Source: UBA5342 sp965662645
Lineage (GTDB): Bacteria; Bacteroidota; Bacteroidia; Bacteroidales; UBA5342
Length of the DNA: 64,000 bases
Direction of reading: 5' to 3'
NCBI GenBank assembly: GCA_965662645.1
Contig: CBFIII010000007.1
Location: 41,387-105,386 of the forward strand
Position numbers and translations under genes: made by a program. Positions 34,901 through 43,448 of the stretch are shown here, piece after piece (position 1 is the first letter of the stretch; the number at the start of each line of letters is the position of its first letter). Under the pieces are notes generated by a model. The model did not search any database. It saw only the letters and a program-made list of their open reading frames with translations, and was not told the DNA's origin.

Positions 34901-35009
34901 GATATACCAAAATGTTATTAAATATTCGAAAGATACAAAACCGGAACTTTTTGAGACAGCAAATAAAGAGTTTGAAGAGTTTTATTCCATCGCAACTCAA
35001 ATGTTATAA
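31950..35009 (+). CDS. DUF2723 multi-spanning membrane protein, probable glycosyltransferase
   Basis: This 1019-residue inner-membrane protein has about 11-13 helices in its first 650 residues. The family signature is STIEPTASFWDCGEFIATAD, then HPPGAPFF (about 25-55). Acidic residues in the first loop (D36, E39) resemble the catalytic acids of GT-C glycosyltransferases. The C-terminal third is soluble with helical, TPR-like repeats (about 885-975: LAGALYKEGQLDKATKTIE). The family is widespread in Bacteroidota and has been linked to protein glycosylation; that role is inferred here. The link with gmhA suggests work on envelope glycans. Confidence 0.82.
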   Translation: MSKYKLWNNILAWVAFAIAAFTYLSTIEPTASFWDCGEFIATADKLLVGHPPGAPFFMIMGRFFALFASGPDKVAMMVNSMSALCSAFTILFLFWTITHLAKKLLVGNDTEKLTKGISISILGAGLIGSLAYTFTDTFWFSAVEGEVYAMSSLFTAAVFWAILKWDAEADQPHSNRWIILIGLLMGLSIGVHLLNLLAIPAIALVYYFRKHKPTVKGTITTLLISFFLLMFIMYGIVPGTVRLASWFELMFVNGLGLPFNSGMLIFYILLTAALIYGIYYTYRNNKEIANTALTFLTVIFIGYSAFAMVLIRANAKPPMNQNDPKDAFSLYSYLNREQYGDRPLVYGQYYDAPVIGQEDNGNIRAQIDGKYKIIDSRPKYTYDKRFETLFPRMYSPQANHVKEYKNWAKIEGTKIKTKDGVKIKPTYVENLRFLISYQFNFMYWRYFMWNFAGRQNDKQGYGGVTNGNWISGINFIDQQRLGGDWNKLPDSIKNDKAHNTYFFLPLILGLLGIVFQIKKGKEEDYENLMIVSALFILTGVAIVIYLNQYPMQPRERDYAYAASFYAFCIWIGLGVLFLSELIGKFMKSERAAVLATVIGLVVPGILVAENWDDHDRSGRYMCRDFANNYLQSCAKNAIIFTNGDNDTFPLWYAQEVEGIRTDVRVCNLSYLQTDWYINQMRRQAYDSKGLPFTLDKEDTRQGRNGVTHLIDRTGGKPFDLQSAFKWLASDKKETKEIPGNGRIDHFPAKQFYLPIDKQDVLSKGVIAEKDSARLIDQIDFDFSKKSYIRKNKVMMLDLIASANWERPIYLAVSIPSEYHLGLDHHFETTGLAYHLVPMNTKNNSIYPSNSEINTDLMYNNMMTKFQYGGMSTKGVYMEENTMRMSLNYRFNFVRLAGALYKEGQLDKATKTIERCFKEVPSINVPYTYMSYQLIDICLRLGMKDKAIEVIEETHEQARQELVFYLSYDKKDKASVSEKIRENLMIYQNVIKYSKDTKPELFETANKEFEEFYSIATQML

Positions 35010-35030
35010 TAGGGTAAAAAACATTGAATT

Positions 35031-36014
35031 ATGAATCTTTTCTGGAAACGTCTCCCAAAGACGAACACATATGAACTTGAAATGGCTAACCGTCATGAAG
35101 CTTACAATTCATTAGTTCGTTTAGAGGAGTCTCAATTATTAGAAGAATATAAAGCCCTGACTGAAATCAACTTCAAGTTAGACAGAAAACAATTTAAACA
35201 TCAGGCTGATTATGAAAAAAGTCCATTGTACGAAAAAGAATTACGCTTTAAAGAATTAGCAGAAGATAGCGATATAAAGAAATATCTAAAATATGCAAAA
35301 TCGGATGCTTTAAATTTCATCAAACAACACAAACAAGTGTTTTTTGAAGAATTCTCAGGAAACAGTGGGTTAAATGAAGAAGAATGGACTTCTTCATTTC
35401 GATGGAGTTATGATTTAATGCACGGCTGCTATTCTTCAGAAGGAGAATACCAAGCTTATAGTGAAGGACAAAACACGGAAGTCATAGACGGACAACTTCA
35501 TCTTATAACTAAAAGAAAAGATAGCGAAGGACGAGAATGGACAAAAGACAAAGGATTTGTCACCAAAGATTACAAATTCACCTCAGATGTCATCACAGGT
35601 GAAAGCCACCTAGAAAAAACAGGAAGTGTCATTATAAAATTCAGAGTAGAAGGAGCAAAAAAACCTCTACAGCATTTCATTCGTGCTTGTGATGACAAAA
35701 ACCAACGGAGCATTAGCATTTTAGAGACCTTTGGATCACACAAATTCAAAGTAGGTCATACAGAAAGAAATAGAGAAGGATTATTCTCTAAGATTACGGG
35801 TAAAAATCTGGAAAAAGATTTTCATATTTTAGAATTAAACTGGACTAATGAAATCATGAATTGGCGTCTTAATGGTCTATTAATTCATCAAGATACCACC
35901 TTTCCTTATATGGATCATATGCATCTACTTATTGGTTCTAAAATGAATTCTCCAAAAGAACAGGAAGGTAAAATCATTATTGACTATATCCGTATTTATG
36001 GGAAAAGAAATTAA
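35031..36014 (+). CDS. GH16-like (concanavalin-fold) protein lacking catalytic acids
   Basis: The 327-residue protein has a helical N-terminal region (1-110, no signal peptide), then a beta-jellyroll resembling laminarinase-type GH16 (about 115-325). Matching landmarks are EGQNTEVIDGQLHLITK, FHILELNWTNEIMNWRLNG and the closing IIDYIRIYGK. At the catalytic site, where GH16 has E-x-D-x-x-E, this protein has SISILETFG, so the nucleophile and middle Asp are missing. It is therefore probably non-hydrolytic and cytoplasmic, perhaps lectin-like. It follows DUF2723 by 21 bp in the same direction. Confidence 0.65.
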   Translation: MNLFWKRLPKTNTYELEMANRHEAYNSLVRLEESQLLEEYKALTEINFKLDRKQFKHQADYEKSPLYEKELRFKELAEDSDIKKYLKYAKSDALNFIKQHKQVFFEEFSGNSGLNEEEWTSSFRWSYDLMHGCYSSEGEYQAYSEGQNTEVIDGQLHLITKRKDSEGREWTKDKGFVTKDYKFTSDVITGESHLEKTGSVIIKFRVEGAKKPLQHFIRACDDKNQRSISILETFGSHKFKVGHTERNREGLFSKITGKNLEKDFHILELNWTNEIMNWRLNGLLIHQDTTFPYMDHMHLLIGSKMNSPKEQEGKIIIDYIRIYGKRN

Positions 36015-36102
36015 AACAAGAAGTGTATATTAATATCGAATAATCTCCAGACAAGTATAAGATTCGTCGAGAAGAACACATATCACTTATAATTAACACC
36101 AT

Positions 36103-36143
36103 AAAAAAAACGGGCATCTAGAATTTCAGATGCCCGTTTTTTT
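36103..36143. terminator. Bidirectional terminator between the GH16-like gene and ssb
   Basis: A perfect 10-bp stem (36110-36119 with 36128-36137) is flanked by an A-run and a T-run, so it serves both convergent genes. Confidence 0.93.
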
Positions 36144-36158
36144 AGTCCTTATCTTTTA

Positions 36159-36632
36159 CTAAAATGGTAAGTCATCACTAGGACCTTCTTCAGCAGCAGA
36201 ATTATCCGCAGCTGCAAAATCCGGAGCCGATGGTACAGCTGTAGGATTAACAGGAGCCTGAGAAGAAACAGGAGGCGTTTGCAAAGGAGGTACATCACCA
36301 TCACGTTTTGGTAAATCAATAGCATCCGCATAAATCTCTGTCATATATTTGCGAACTCCATTCTGATCTTCCCACGAACGTGTTCTTATCTTCCCTTCCA
36401 CATACAACTTCATCCCTTTACGAATATAACGCTCTGTTAACGTTGCAAGGCCTCTCCAAGCCACAATATTATGCCATTCTGTGCGTTCAGGCACTTCTGT
36501 TCCATTACGTGTCTTATAGCCCCTTTCGGTAGTTGCTAATGAAAAATTAGCTACAGCTACATCTTGATCCAGATGACGCACTTCAGGATCTTTACCTACA
36601 TTCCCTACTAGAATAACTTTATTTACAGCCAT
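36159..36632 (-). CDS. ssb: Single-stranded DNA-binding protein
   Basis: The 157-residue protein has an N-terminal OB fold (1-110: VNKVILVGNVGKDPEVR, EWHNIVAWRGLA, GMKLYVEGKIRTRSWEDQNG). A disordered Pro/Ala-rich linker follows, with the acidic tip SDDLPF that recruits repair and replication proteins. It has its own well-spaced promoter upstream and a shared terminator downstream. Confidence 0.97.
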   Translation of the reverse strand: MAVNKVILVGNVGKDPEVRHLDQDVAVANFSLATTERGYKTRNGTEVPERTEWHNIVAWRGLATLTERYIRKGMKLYVEGKIRTRSWEDQNGVRKYMTEIYADAIDLPKRDGDVPPLQTPPVSSQAPVNPTAVPSAPDFAAADNSAAEEGPSDDLPF

Positions 36633-36659
36633 AATTCGTTAATTTATTTAAATATTGGA

Positions 36660-36690
36660 TAAAGGTATATAATTGATCAGAGTTTTCAAA
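36660..36690 (-). promoter_or_regulatory. Promoter of ssb
   Basis: On the minus strand a -33 TTTG (36690-36687) is followed after exactly 19 bp by TACCTTTA (36667-36660), one base off TAnnTTTG. The ATG is 28 bp further on. Confidence 0.6.
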
Positions 36691-36764
36691 AATTTTATAG
36701 CATTTTAAATAACGACAATAAAGTTGATAACCAAACAAATAAACCGAATGAGACAGAACCGACG

Positions 36765-36797
36765 TTACATTTTTAATACCCCGTAGTAAAAATGTAA
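36765..36797. repeat. Perfect 11-bp inverted repeat in the ssb-DUF4296 gap
   Basis: TTACATTTTTA (36765-36775) is repeated inverted at 36787-36797 around an 11-nt centre. No T-run follows on either side. The remainder of the 519-bp gap 36633-37151 shows only the ssb promoter and the DUF4296 terminator. Confidence 0.6.
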
Positions 36798-37100
36798 TGT
36801 AAAATCAGAACATGAAATTTGATTAAAAAAATGCTCACATAAGTTTCTTTACCCTACTTCAACATATCTATATAAACAAAAGCAAAAATAGAACAAAGAC
36901 ATATCTTATTGCACAAAAAAAGTTTTTCCAATGGAAGTTGAATTCATACGGACAAACAGAAAAAAGACCCATTCTTTAACTAGCACTGATATTTTCACAA
37001 CGTTATTCATATTATATATCAGCTCATCATAACAAATGATTTTTAATATTATATTTCACACAATACAAGATTAAATTTCAATAAAATAGAATAAAAAAAA

Positions 37101-37126
37101 AGCGTCTTGATTAAAATCAGGACGCT
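37101..37126 (-). terminator. Terminator of the ileS-dksA-lspA-DUF4296 operon
   Basis: A 10-bp stem (37101-37110 with 37117-37126, including a G-U) has an A-run on the + side that reads as a T-run for the minus-strand operon. It lies 26 bp after the last stop. Confidence 0.88.
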
Positions 37127-37151
37127 TTTTTAGACTAGAAACAGAAACTTA

Positions 37152-37940
37152 TTACTCATCAAATATATTTATTTTTCTATTCTTTTGATCTACATTATAA
37201 AGTCTAAAAGCTGATAGACGACATAAAGAATTTTTATTCATTTTTACAGCAGAAATAGAAAAGACCATTTTTTGCAAACCTTCATTCACCTTCCACTTTA
37301 GTTCTACCATACCACTATCAAGAGGCACTTCAAAGTTTAAAGAGTCATCACCTTCTTTATAAGCCAATAACACCTTACAGTGCAACGAAGCCACAGAATC
37401 TGCTTCTAATGAAAAACGGAAGTCGATATCCCCCTTTGTAGAATCGACTAGAATCTCTGCATCAAAATTTTCAAAATCATTTTTATCAAACGCATTGAAC
37501 TCTGAAGCAGTCCATAACTCATTTTTAATAAAAGGCAGAAGAGCCTTATCTTGTTCAACGATCAATTCATAATACTTTTTAGATCTAATATGACGACTAA
37601 AAGCAAAATCTCCATCTATTGTCCTCTTCTCTAAAGACTCTATTCTTTGATATACTTTCTCGTAAACATCAGACAAAACAGAAGCATCATCACTATAATA
37701 GAGCAATGTACTATCCAAAAGCTCTTTGTCTATACCATATTTTTCATAAACCGAATTATACAAATCCAACTTCTCATCAGTATTTCTAAAATCTGCACTA
37801 TTTTGTAATGCAAGCCCTTCGGCTAAATGCAAATCAACCAACACATCTTCTAACTTCTCGGGGCTAAGCACATAACTATTACCACAAGAAAAGAAAGTGA
37901 TTAACACTATAATAAACAGGGGAGCTATCTTTTTATTCAT
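37152..37940 (-). CDS. DUF4296 lipoprotein
   Basis: The 262-residue lipoprotein has a signal peptide ending FFSC (C19 acylated). The DUF4296 helical domain follows (about 28-105: LSPEKLEDVLVDLHLAEGLA, KYGIDKELLDSTLLYYSDD), then a C-terminal beta-rich half. The family is confined to Bacteroidota and is typically encoded next to lspA, as here (80 bp downstream of it). Function is unknown; placement beside the lipoprotein signal peptidase suggests an envelope role. Confidence 0.85.
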   Translation of the reverse strand: MNKKIAPLFIIVLITFFSCGNSYVLSPEKLEDVLVDLHLAEGLALQNSADFRNTDEKLDLYNSVYEKYGIDKELLDSTLLYYSDDASVLSDVYEKVYQRIESLEKRTIDGDFAFSRHIRSKKYYELIVEQDKALLPFIKNELWTASEFNAFDKNDFENFDAEILVDSTKGDIDFRFSLEADSVASLHCKVLLAYKEGDDSLNFEVPLDSGMVELKWKVNEGLQKMVFSISAVKMNKNSLCRLSAFRLYNVDQKNRKINIFDE

Positions 37941-38020
37941 TATCTCAACAGGTAAAATTATTTAAACATTGCTAAGCGTACACATTTCCTGTCCAACAGA
38001 AAATCAGATAACGCAAGCTT

Positions 38021-38674
38021 TTATTTTTCTTCTTTAAAAAAATGACGTTGAAAAATCATCATATAAACAATGCCACAAGTGATAGAAGAATCGGCCACAT
38101 TAAATACAGGACTAAAAAATAGAAAAGATTTACCTCCGAATAACCAACTGGGGTAATGTCCTTGAACCAAAGGAAACCAAAGCATATCCACAACGCGACC
38201 TTGTAAAAAAGATGAGTATCCTTGTCCCCAAGAAACAAGAGAAGCAATATGCGTATAACTATCAGTAAAAACAAGACCGTAAAACATACTATCAAGAATG
38301 TTTCCAAAAGCACCTGCTAAAATCATAGAAAAACCCACAATGACACCTATCGGTGTTTTTTTTTCATCTGCTAATTTCCAAATATAAAAACCAATAGCAG
38401 ATACCGCAACCAAACGGAAGATAGACAAGAGATATTTCCCTGCCGAGCCCCCAAATTCTAGACCAAAAGCCATACCATTATTCTCAGTAAAGTGAATAAT
38501 AAACCAATCGAAAATATGAACTTCTTCGCCTAAACGAAAATGCGTTTTAATATATATCTTAACCAGCTGATCTATCAATAGAACAACAAAAACAATTAAA
38601 ACGGCTAACTTCTTTTTTGACATAAACCTTATAAATTGCGAAAGAGCCACCCCAAGGCGACTCTTTATTATCAT
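38021..38674 (-). CDS. lspA: Lipoprotein signal peptidase (signal peptidase II)
   Basis: The 217-residue inner-membrane aspartyl protease cleaves prolipoproteins before the acylated cysteine. Catalytic aspartates are D128 in GNILDSMFYG and D195 in FNVADSSI. NNGMAFGLEF (about 65-74) is another signature. Four helices are visible. A loop of about 45 residues between the two aspartates (140-188) is longer than in E. coli, as is usual in Bacteroidota. A second in-frame ATG (38623, MSKKKLAV) may be the true start. It is 14 bp after the dksA-like gene and in the same operon. Confidence 0.94.
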   Translation of the reverse strand: MIIKSRLGVALSQFIRFMSKKKLAVLIVFVVLLIDQLVKIYIKTHFRLGEEVHIFDWFIIHFTENNGMAFGLEFGGSAGKYLLSIFRLVAVSAIGFYIWKLADEKKTPIGVIVGFSMILAGAFGNILDSMFYGLVFTDSYTHIASLVSWGQGYSSFLQGRVVDMLWFPLVQGHYPSWLFGGKSFLFFSPVFNVADSSITCGIVYMMIFQRHFFKEEK

Positions 38675-38688
38675 TTCATAAAGAAATG

Positions 38689-39072
38689 TTATTTTTGTCT
38701 CTCTTTGGCTTCAATGCTTAATGTAGCATGAGGTACAGCGCGTAAACGTTCTTTAGGAATTAGAATTCCCGTTTCACGACAAATACCATAAGATTTATTA
38801 GCTATACGAATTAACGCCGCTTCTAAATGTTGAATAAACTTATGTTGACGTTGAGCAAATCGTCCAGACTCTTCTTTTGATAAAACAGAAGCTCCTTCCT
38901 CCAAAACCTTGAATGTTGGAGAAGTATCCTGAGTATCATTAGTATCACTATTCGTTAAATTTGCTTTAAGCATCTCATAGTCACGCTTAGCTTCAACCAA
39001 TTTATTCTCTATTAAGACTTTAAATTCAGCTAACTCCTCATCAGTATATCTAGTTTTTTCTTGATCAGACAT
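38689..39072 (-). CDS. TraR/DksA-family RNA polymerase-binding regulator
   Basis: The 127-residue protein has a long coiled-coil N-terminal half and the DksA/TraR finger SYGICRETGILIPKERL with the PHATLSIEAK tail. Only one cysteine is left of the usual four, as in many Bacteroidota members, so zinc is probably not bound. The family modulates rRNA and stress promoters through the RNA polymerase secondary channel. It is in the operon ileS-dksA-lspA-DUF4296, with a strong Shine-Dalgarno sequence just upstream. Confidence 0.88.
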   Translation of the reverse strand: MSDQEKTRYTDEELAEFKVLIENKLVEAKRDYEMLKANLTNSDTNDTQDTSPTFKVLEEGASVLSKEESGRFAQRQHKFIQHLEAALIRIANKSYGICRETGILIPKERLRAVPHATLSIEAKERQK

Positions 39073-39076
39073 AATG

Positions 39077-39083
39077 CCCTCCT
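39077..39083 (-). promoter_or_regulatory. Strong Shine-Dalgarno site of the dksA-like gene
   Basis: AGGAGGG lies four bases before the ATG on the minus strand. This is notable because Bacteroidota genes rarely show a clear SD sequence, and it fixes the start at 39072. Confidence 0.6.
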
Positions 39084-39142
39084 TTTTTTAAATAATTATT
39101 CCTCAATATTAAGAAAATCTAATGACTTTATCACACATTAAA

Positions 39143-42100
39143 CTATATTTTTTGCACTTTCAATAAGGATTTAAGCCCCTCAGAAAGTTCTATTTCCACA
39201 GCATCAGAAAGACTATCAGCATTACAAAACCCCAAAGACTCTGTCAATGTTTGTGCCGACACATAATCCTTATACTTTTCAATAGCCGCAGTCACTTTAT
39301 CATCGGCTGCAAGCTGTAATTTAATCTTATCAGTAACTTCAAAACCACTATCCTTACGGATATTCTGAACCCTATTAATCAACTCACGAGCAATACCTTC
39401 CATTGCCAGCTCTTCAGTAATCGTTACGTCAAGTGCCACCGTCAATTGACCTTCGCTAGCCACTAACCATCCAGGGATATCTTGTGATGATATTTCCACA
39501 TCACCAAGAGCTAAAGTGGTAGCTTCACCATCAAGCATAATTGGCAATTCGCCATCCTTCTCAATAGCAGTAATATCCTCCTGTGTGAATTTTGCAACAA
39601 CACCTGCCACCATCTTCATCTTAGGTCCGAATTTAGGCCCAAGCACTTTAAAGTTAGGTTTTACCTTTTTCACCAACACACCAGCGGTATCCGTGAGATA
39701 TTCCACATCTTTCACATTTACCTCGTTAAGCACCAAATCTTTCACCGCTTCAAACTGAGGCACGAAGTCTTTGTTTAACACGGGCAACATGATTTTGTTC
39801 AAAGGCTGACGTACTTTTATCTTCACCTTACGACGCAAAGCAAGAATCATAGAAGAGACCTTCTGTGCTATCGCCATACGCTCCTCAAGCTTAGAATCAA
39901 TAAGAGATTCATCGGCTTTAGGAAATGCAGACAAATGCACGGACTCATCAGTATGTTTTCCTGATATCTTATTAAGATCAATAAACATCTGATCGGTAAT
40001 AAACGGAGCTATAGGAGCAGACAATTGCACCACTGTTTCCAAACAAGTATATAACGTTTGGTAAGCCGAAATCTTGTCTTGATTATAATCGCCACCCCAA
40101 TAACGCTTACGCCCTAGACGCACATACCAGTTACTCAAGTTCTCCACTACAAAATCCTGAATAGCACGACCAGCACGAGTAGGCTCGTAATTCTCATAAT
40201 GCTCAGTCACCTCTTTTACTAGAGAGTTCAAAAGAGAAATGACCCATTGATCAATCTCAGGACGTTCATTAACTGGAATCTCAGCCTCAGCATAAGTAAA
40301 ACTATCTACATTTGCGTAAAGCGAGAAAAAAGAATACGTATTATATAATGTACCAAAGAATTTACGTCTCACTTCGTCCACACCTGCTACATCAAATTTC
40401 AAGTTATCCCATGGTGAAGCATTGGTAATCATATACCAGCGCAAAGGATCAGAACCCATCTTCTCTATCGCCTCAAAAGGATCTACGCCGTTACCTAAAC
40501 GCTTAGACATCTTGTTGCCTTTTTTATCTAGCACAAGACCATTAGAAATAATATTTTTAAACGCTACTGAATCAAATAACATTGATGAAATAGCATGAAG
40601 TGTAAAGAACCAACCACGGGTCTGATCAACGCCCTCAGCAATAAAATCAGCCCCTTCAAACTTTGCCGTCACATCTTGCCCCTCGAATGGGTAGTGCTGC
40701 TGAGCATAAGGCATAGCGCCCGAGTCGAACCAAACATCAATTAAGTCGCTCTCACGCTGCATAGGTTTACCACTATCGCTCACAAGAATAACCTTGTCCA
40801 CAATATGACGGTGTAAATCTATCTTATCGTAATTCGCTTTATCATTATTGCCTATTTCAAAATCATCGAATGGGTTACTTTGCATCACACCAGCAGCAAC
40901 CGCTTTTTTTATTTCATCTGTCAGTTCCTCTACAGAACCAATACATTTTTCCTCGTCACCATCTTCGGTACGCCAAATAGGTAATGGTGTTCCCCAAAAA
41001 CGAGAACGAGATAAGTTCCAATCTTGTAAGTTTTCCAACCATTTTCCAAAACGACCTGTACCCGTAGAAGCTGGCTTCCAGTTGATGGTGCTGTTCAACT
41101 CCATCATACGCTCACGCACAGCGGTTGTTTTTACAAACCAAGAATCCAAAGGATAATAAAGCACTGGTTTATCAGTACGCCAACAGTGAGGGTACGAGTG
41201 AACGTGCTTCTCTACTTTAAAGGCACGATTATCCTTCTTCAGTTGCACGGCAATATCCACATCAAGAGTGGCATCTTTATCTGTTAAGGTCTCATCAAAG
41301 GCATTTTTCACATAACGCCCTTCATATTCCTTGTACAGTTCTACATTCACATTATTTTTTACAAAGTCAGCATCCAACTCATCCAATAGGAAAAACTTAC
41401 CCATTTTATCAACCATAGGTTGCTGTAAACCTTCTTTATCAATCAAGATCAACGGTGCTATGCCCGCTTGCTTAGCCGCTCTATCATCATCAGCACCAAA
41501 AGTAGGCGCTATATGAACAATACCCGTACCATCTTCGGTAGTCACAAAATCGGCAGCAATCACCTCAAAAGCTTTACCGTTGGGCTTAATAAAAGGCATC
41601 ACCTGCTCATATTTCACACCAACGAGGTCGGTACCTTTACATTCACCCACCAACTCATAAGGAATCTTTTTATCGCCCTTCTCATAGTCAGCCATAGCTA
41701 ACTCTGCATTTTTAGGATCAAAATAAGCAGCAAAACGATCTTTAGCTAAAATCACTGTTTGCGGCAACCCCGTGTAAGGGTTATAAGTCTTCACCCTAAG
41801 ATAAACAATACCTTTACCTACTGCTAATGCCGTATTGGAAGGTAAAGTCCACGGTGTTGTGGTCCACGCCATAATGCGTAAATCCTCATCGCCATCAAAA
41901 AGGAAAGCTGATTTATCATCTTTCACCACGGTAAACTGTGCCACACAAGTGGTATCTGTCACGTCGCGGTAACAACCAGGTTGGTTCAATTCGTGTGTAC
42001 TCAAACCAGTTCCTGCGGCAGGACTGAAAGGCTGAATGGTATAACCTTTGTACAAGAAATTTTTCTTATACATTTGTTTCAGCAACCACCATACCGATTC

Positions 42101-42574
42101 CATATAACGTGTATCATAAGTGATATACGGATCATCCATATTCACCCAATACCCCATTTTCTCAGTCAGATCCTTCCATATATCGGTGTATTTCATCACC
42201 TCTTTACGGCAAGCATCGTTATATTCTTCAACGGTAATTTTCTTACCGATATCTACTTTTGTAATGCCCAACTTCTTCTCCACACCCAGCTCTACTGGCA
42301 ATCCGTGGGTATCCCATCCCGCTTTACGTTTCACCAAAAATCCCTGTTGTGTTTTATAACGACAAAAAACATCCTTTATCGTACGCCCCATCACGTGATG
42401 AATACCCGGCATACCATTAGCTGATGGAGGACCTTCATAAAACACAAATGAAGGAGCTCCTTCACGTGTTGTAATACTCTTGTCAAATATGCTATTAGCC
42501 TTCCATTGTGCTAAGACATCCTTATTAATCTGCGACAGGTTTAAACCCTTGTATTCGGTGAATTTCTTACTCAT
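39143..42574 (-). CDS. ileS: Isoleucyl-tRNA synthetase
   Basis: The 1143-residue class Ia synthetase charges tRNA-Ile. The HIGH-type motif is PGIHHVMGR (about 56-64) after FYEGPPSANG, and the KMSKS-type motif is NKMSKRLG. The editing domain lies between them (WTTPWTLPSNTALAVG). The length and C-terminal region are of the eukaryote-like type found in Bacteroidota, and the zinc-finger tail of the E. coli type is absent. It is the first gene of the operon leading to lspA. No T-box is expected or seen. Confidence 0.97.
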   Translation of the reverse strand: MSKKFTEYKGLNLSQINKDVLAQWKANSIFDKSITTREGAPSFVFYEGPPSANGMPGIHHVMGRTIKDVFCRYKTQQGFLVKRKAGWDTHGLPVELGVEKKLGITKVDIGKKITVEEYNDACRKEVMKYTDIWKDLTEKMGYWVNMDDPYITYDTRYMESVWWLLKQMYKKNFLYKGYTIQPFSPAAGTGLSTHELNQPGCYRDVTDTTCVAQFTVVKDDKSAFLFDGDEDLRIMAWTTTPWTLPSNTALAVGKGIVYLRVKTYNPYTGLPQTVILAKDRFAAYFDPKNAELAMADYEKGDKKIPYELVGECKGTDLVGVKYEQVMPFIKPNGKAFEVIAADFVTTEDGTGIVHIAPTFGADDDRAAKQAGIAPLILIDKEGLQQPMVDKMGKFFLLDELDADFVKNNVNVELYKEYEGRYVKNAFDETLTDKDATLDVDIAVQLKKDNRAFKVEKHVHSYPHCWRTDKPVLYYPLDSWFVKTTAVRERMMELNSTINWKPASTGTGRFGKWLENLQDWNLSRSRFWGTPLPIWRTEDGDEEKCIGSVEELTDEIKKAVAAGVMQSNPFDDFEIGNNDKANYDKIDLHRHIVDKVILVSDSGKPMQRESDLIDVWFDSGAMPYAQQHYPFEGQDVTAKFEGADFIAEGVDQTRGWFFTLHAISSMLFDSVAFKNIISNGLVLDKKGNKMSKRLGNGVDPFEAIEKMGSDPLRWYMITNASPWDNLKFDVAGVDEVRRKFFGTLYNTYSFFSLYANVDSFTYAEAEIPVNERPEIDQWVISLLNSLVKEVTEHYENYEPTRAGRAIQDFVVENLSNWYVRLGRKRYWGGDYNQDKISAYQTLYTCLETVVQLSAPIAPFITDQMFIDLNKISGKHTDESVHLSAFPKADESLIDSKLEERMAIAQKVSSMILALRRKVKIKVRQPLNKIMLPVLNKDFVPQFEAVKDLVLNEVNVKDVEYLTDTAGVLVKKVKPNFKVLGPKFGPKMKMVAGVVAKFTQEDITAIEKDGELPIMLDGEATTLALGDVEISSQDIPGWLVASEGQLTVALDVTITEELAMEGIARELINRVQNIRKDSGFEVTDKIKLQLAADDKVTAAIEKYKDYVSAQTLTESLGFCNADSLSDAVEIELSEGLKSLLKVQKI

Positions 42575-42790
42575 GATTTCTATCTTTTTCTAAAGCGTGC
42601 GAAGATAATCATTTTTAAGCATTTTTTGAAACCAATTTTCAGCTTACTTAGCACCTTAATGATCATCAACTTTCAGGCTTAGCTATTTCTTCTATTTTCT
42701 GAAATATAGGACACCAATTAAAGAAGATATCAATGAGGATTTGGGGGAATAGTTGTGTAATTAATGAGTACTACAAACCAAAGAAAAAGT

Positions 42791-43018
42791 CTATTTACGC
42801 ACGAAAGGCCAAATCAATTTTTCTAGACCATTGATCTTTATCTCATTCATTTCGGCCATGAGTTGACCGAGTTTACCTGTAGGAAAACCCTTTTGGCTGT
42901 ACCATACGTAATAAGGTTCTGGGATTTCGAGAAGGAGCCTATCCTTGTATTTTCCGAAAGGCATACGGTAATTCGCTAATTCTATTAACGCCTTACTATC
43001 AGGTACAAATTGCTCCAT
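42791..43018 (-). CDS. DUF3820 small protein
   Basis: The 75-residue protein matches DUF3820 by the motif MPFGKYKDRLLLEIPEPYYVWYSQ (read in parts, residues 19-42), followed by GKLGQLMAEM. Relatives have been called quorum-sensing-regulated or exonuclease-associated, but the function is not established. It stands alone between ileS and the tiny basic protein gene. Confidence 0.8.
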   Translation of the reverse strand: MEQFVPDSKALIELANYRMPFGKYKDRLLLEIPEPYYVWYSQKGFPTGKLGQLMAEMNEIKINGLEKLIWPFVRK

Positions 43019-43071
43019 TTTATAGGGGAATGATTATACTATTGGGAATAACTGTTTATTTATAAAAAAAA

Positions 43072-43126
43072 TTTACCTCTAACTAAGCATCTTTTCTTAA
43101 AAAAGAAACACTTAGCTAGAGGTAAA
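43072..43126 (-). terminator. Long-stem terminator of the 34-residue protein gene
   Basis: A 16-bp stem with one mismatch (43072-43087 with 43111-43126) and a 23-nt loop is followed on the minus strand by eight T. It lies 37 bp after the small gene's stop, which supports that gene being transcribed. Confidence 0.8.
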
Positions 43127-43162
43127 AATTCATTACTATAGCCACGCTAAAAAATGAAAAAA

Positions 43163-43267
43163 TTATGCTTTACCCGCTTTTTTTAATCGTTTAGCTGCTT
43201 TTTTTTCTTTAGGCGTCATTGTTGGCTCTTTTTTTGTGCTTTTTTTCGCATCTTGACTTTTTCCCAT
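43163..43267 (-). CDS. Very small lysine-rich protein (34 residues)
   Basis: From ATG 43267 to TAA at 43163 the frame encodes MGKSQDAKKSTKKEPTMTPK and continues lysine- and alanine-rich to the end. It is too short for routine ORF calling. In support of coding, it has a dedicated long-stem terminator downstream and a clean start and stop. Similar short MGKSQ...KK proteins occur in Bacteroidales as far as I recall. Function is unknown; the charge suggests nucleic-acid or ribosome contact. Confidence 0.6.
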   Translation of the reverse strand: MGKSQDAKKSTKKEPTMTPKEKKAAKRLKKAGKA

Positions 43268-43448
43268 AATGGTATTATTTAATTTAAATAATCTAAAATT
43301 TACATTTTCAGCACCGAACTTTCACGTCTTTTTTCTGACGACGATTATTTCAGAGCCGATCTATTTCTTATCAATCTGTCAAATTGCACATCCCTCAGTA
43401 GCATTAATAAAGACCAATTTAGGAGAACCAAAATAACAAGGGACAAAG

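Noticed and set aside
41981..42424. 147-codon plus-strand frame opposite ileS
   Set aside because: It is antisense to a highly conserved synthetase and is explained by codon structure of that gene.
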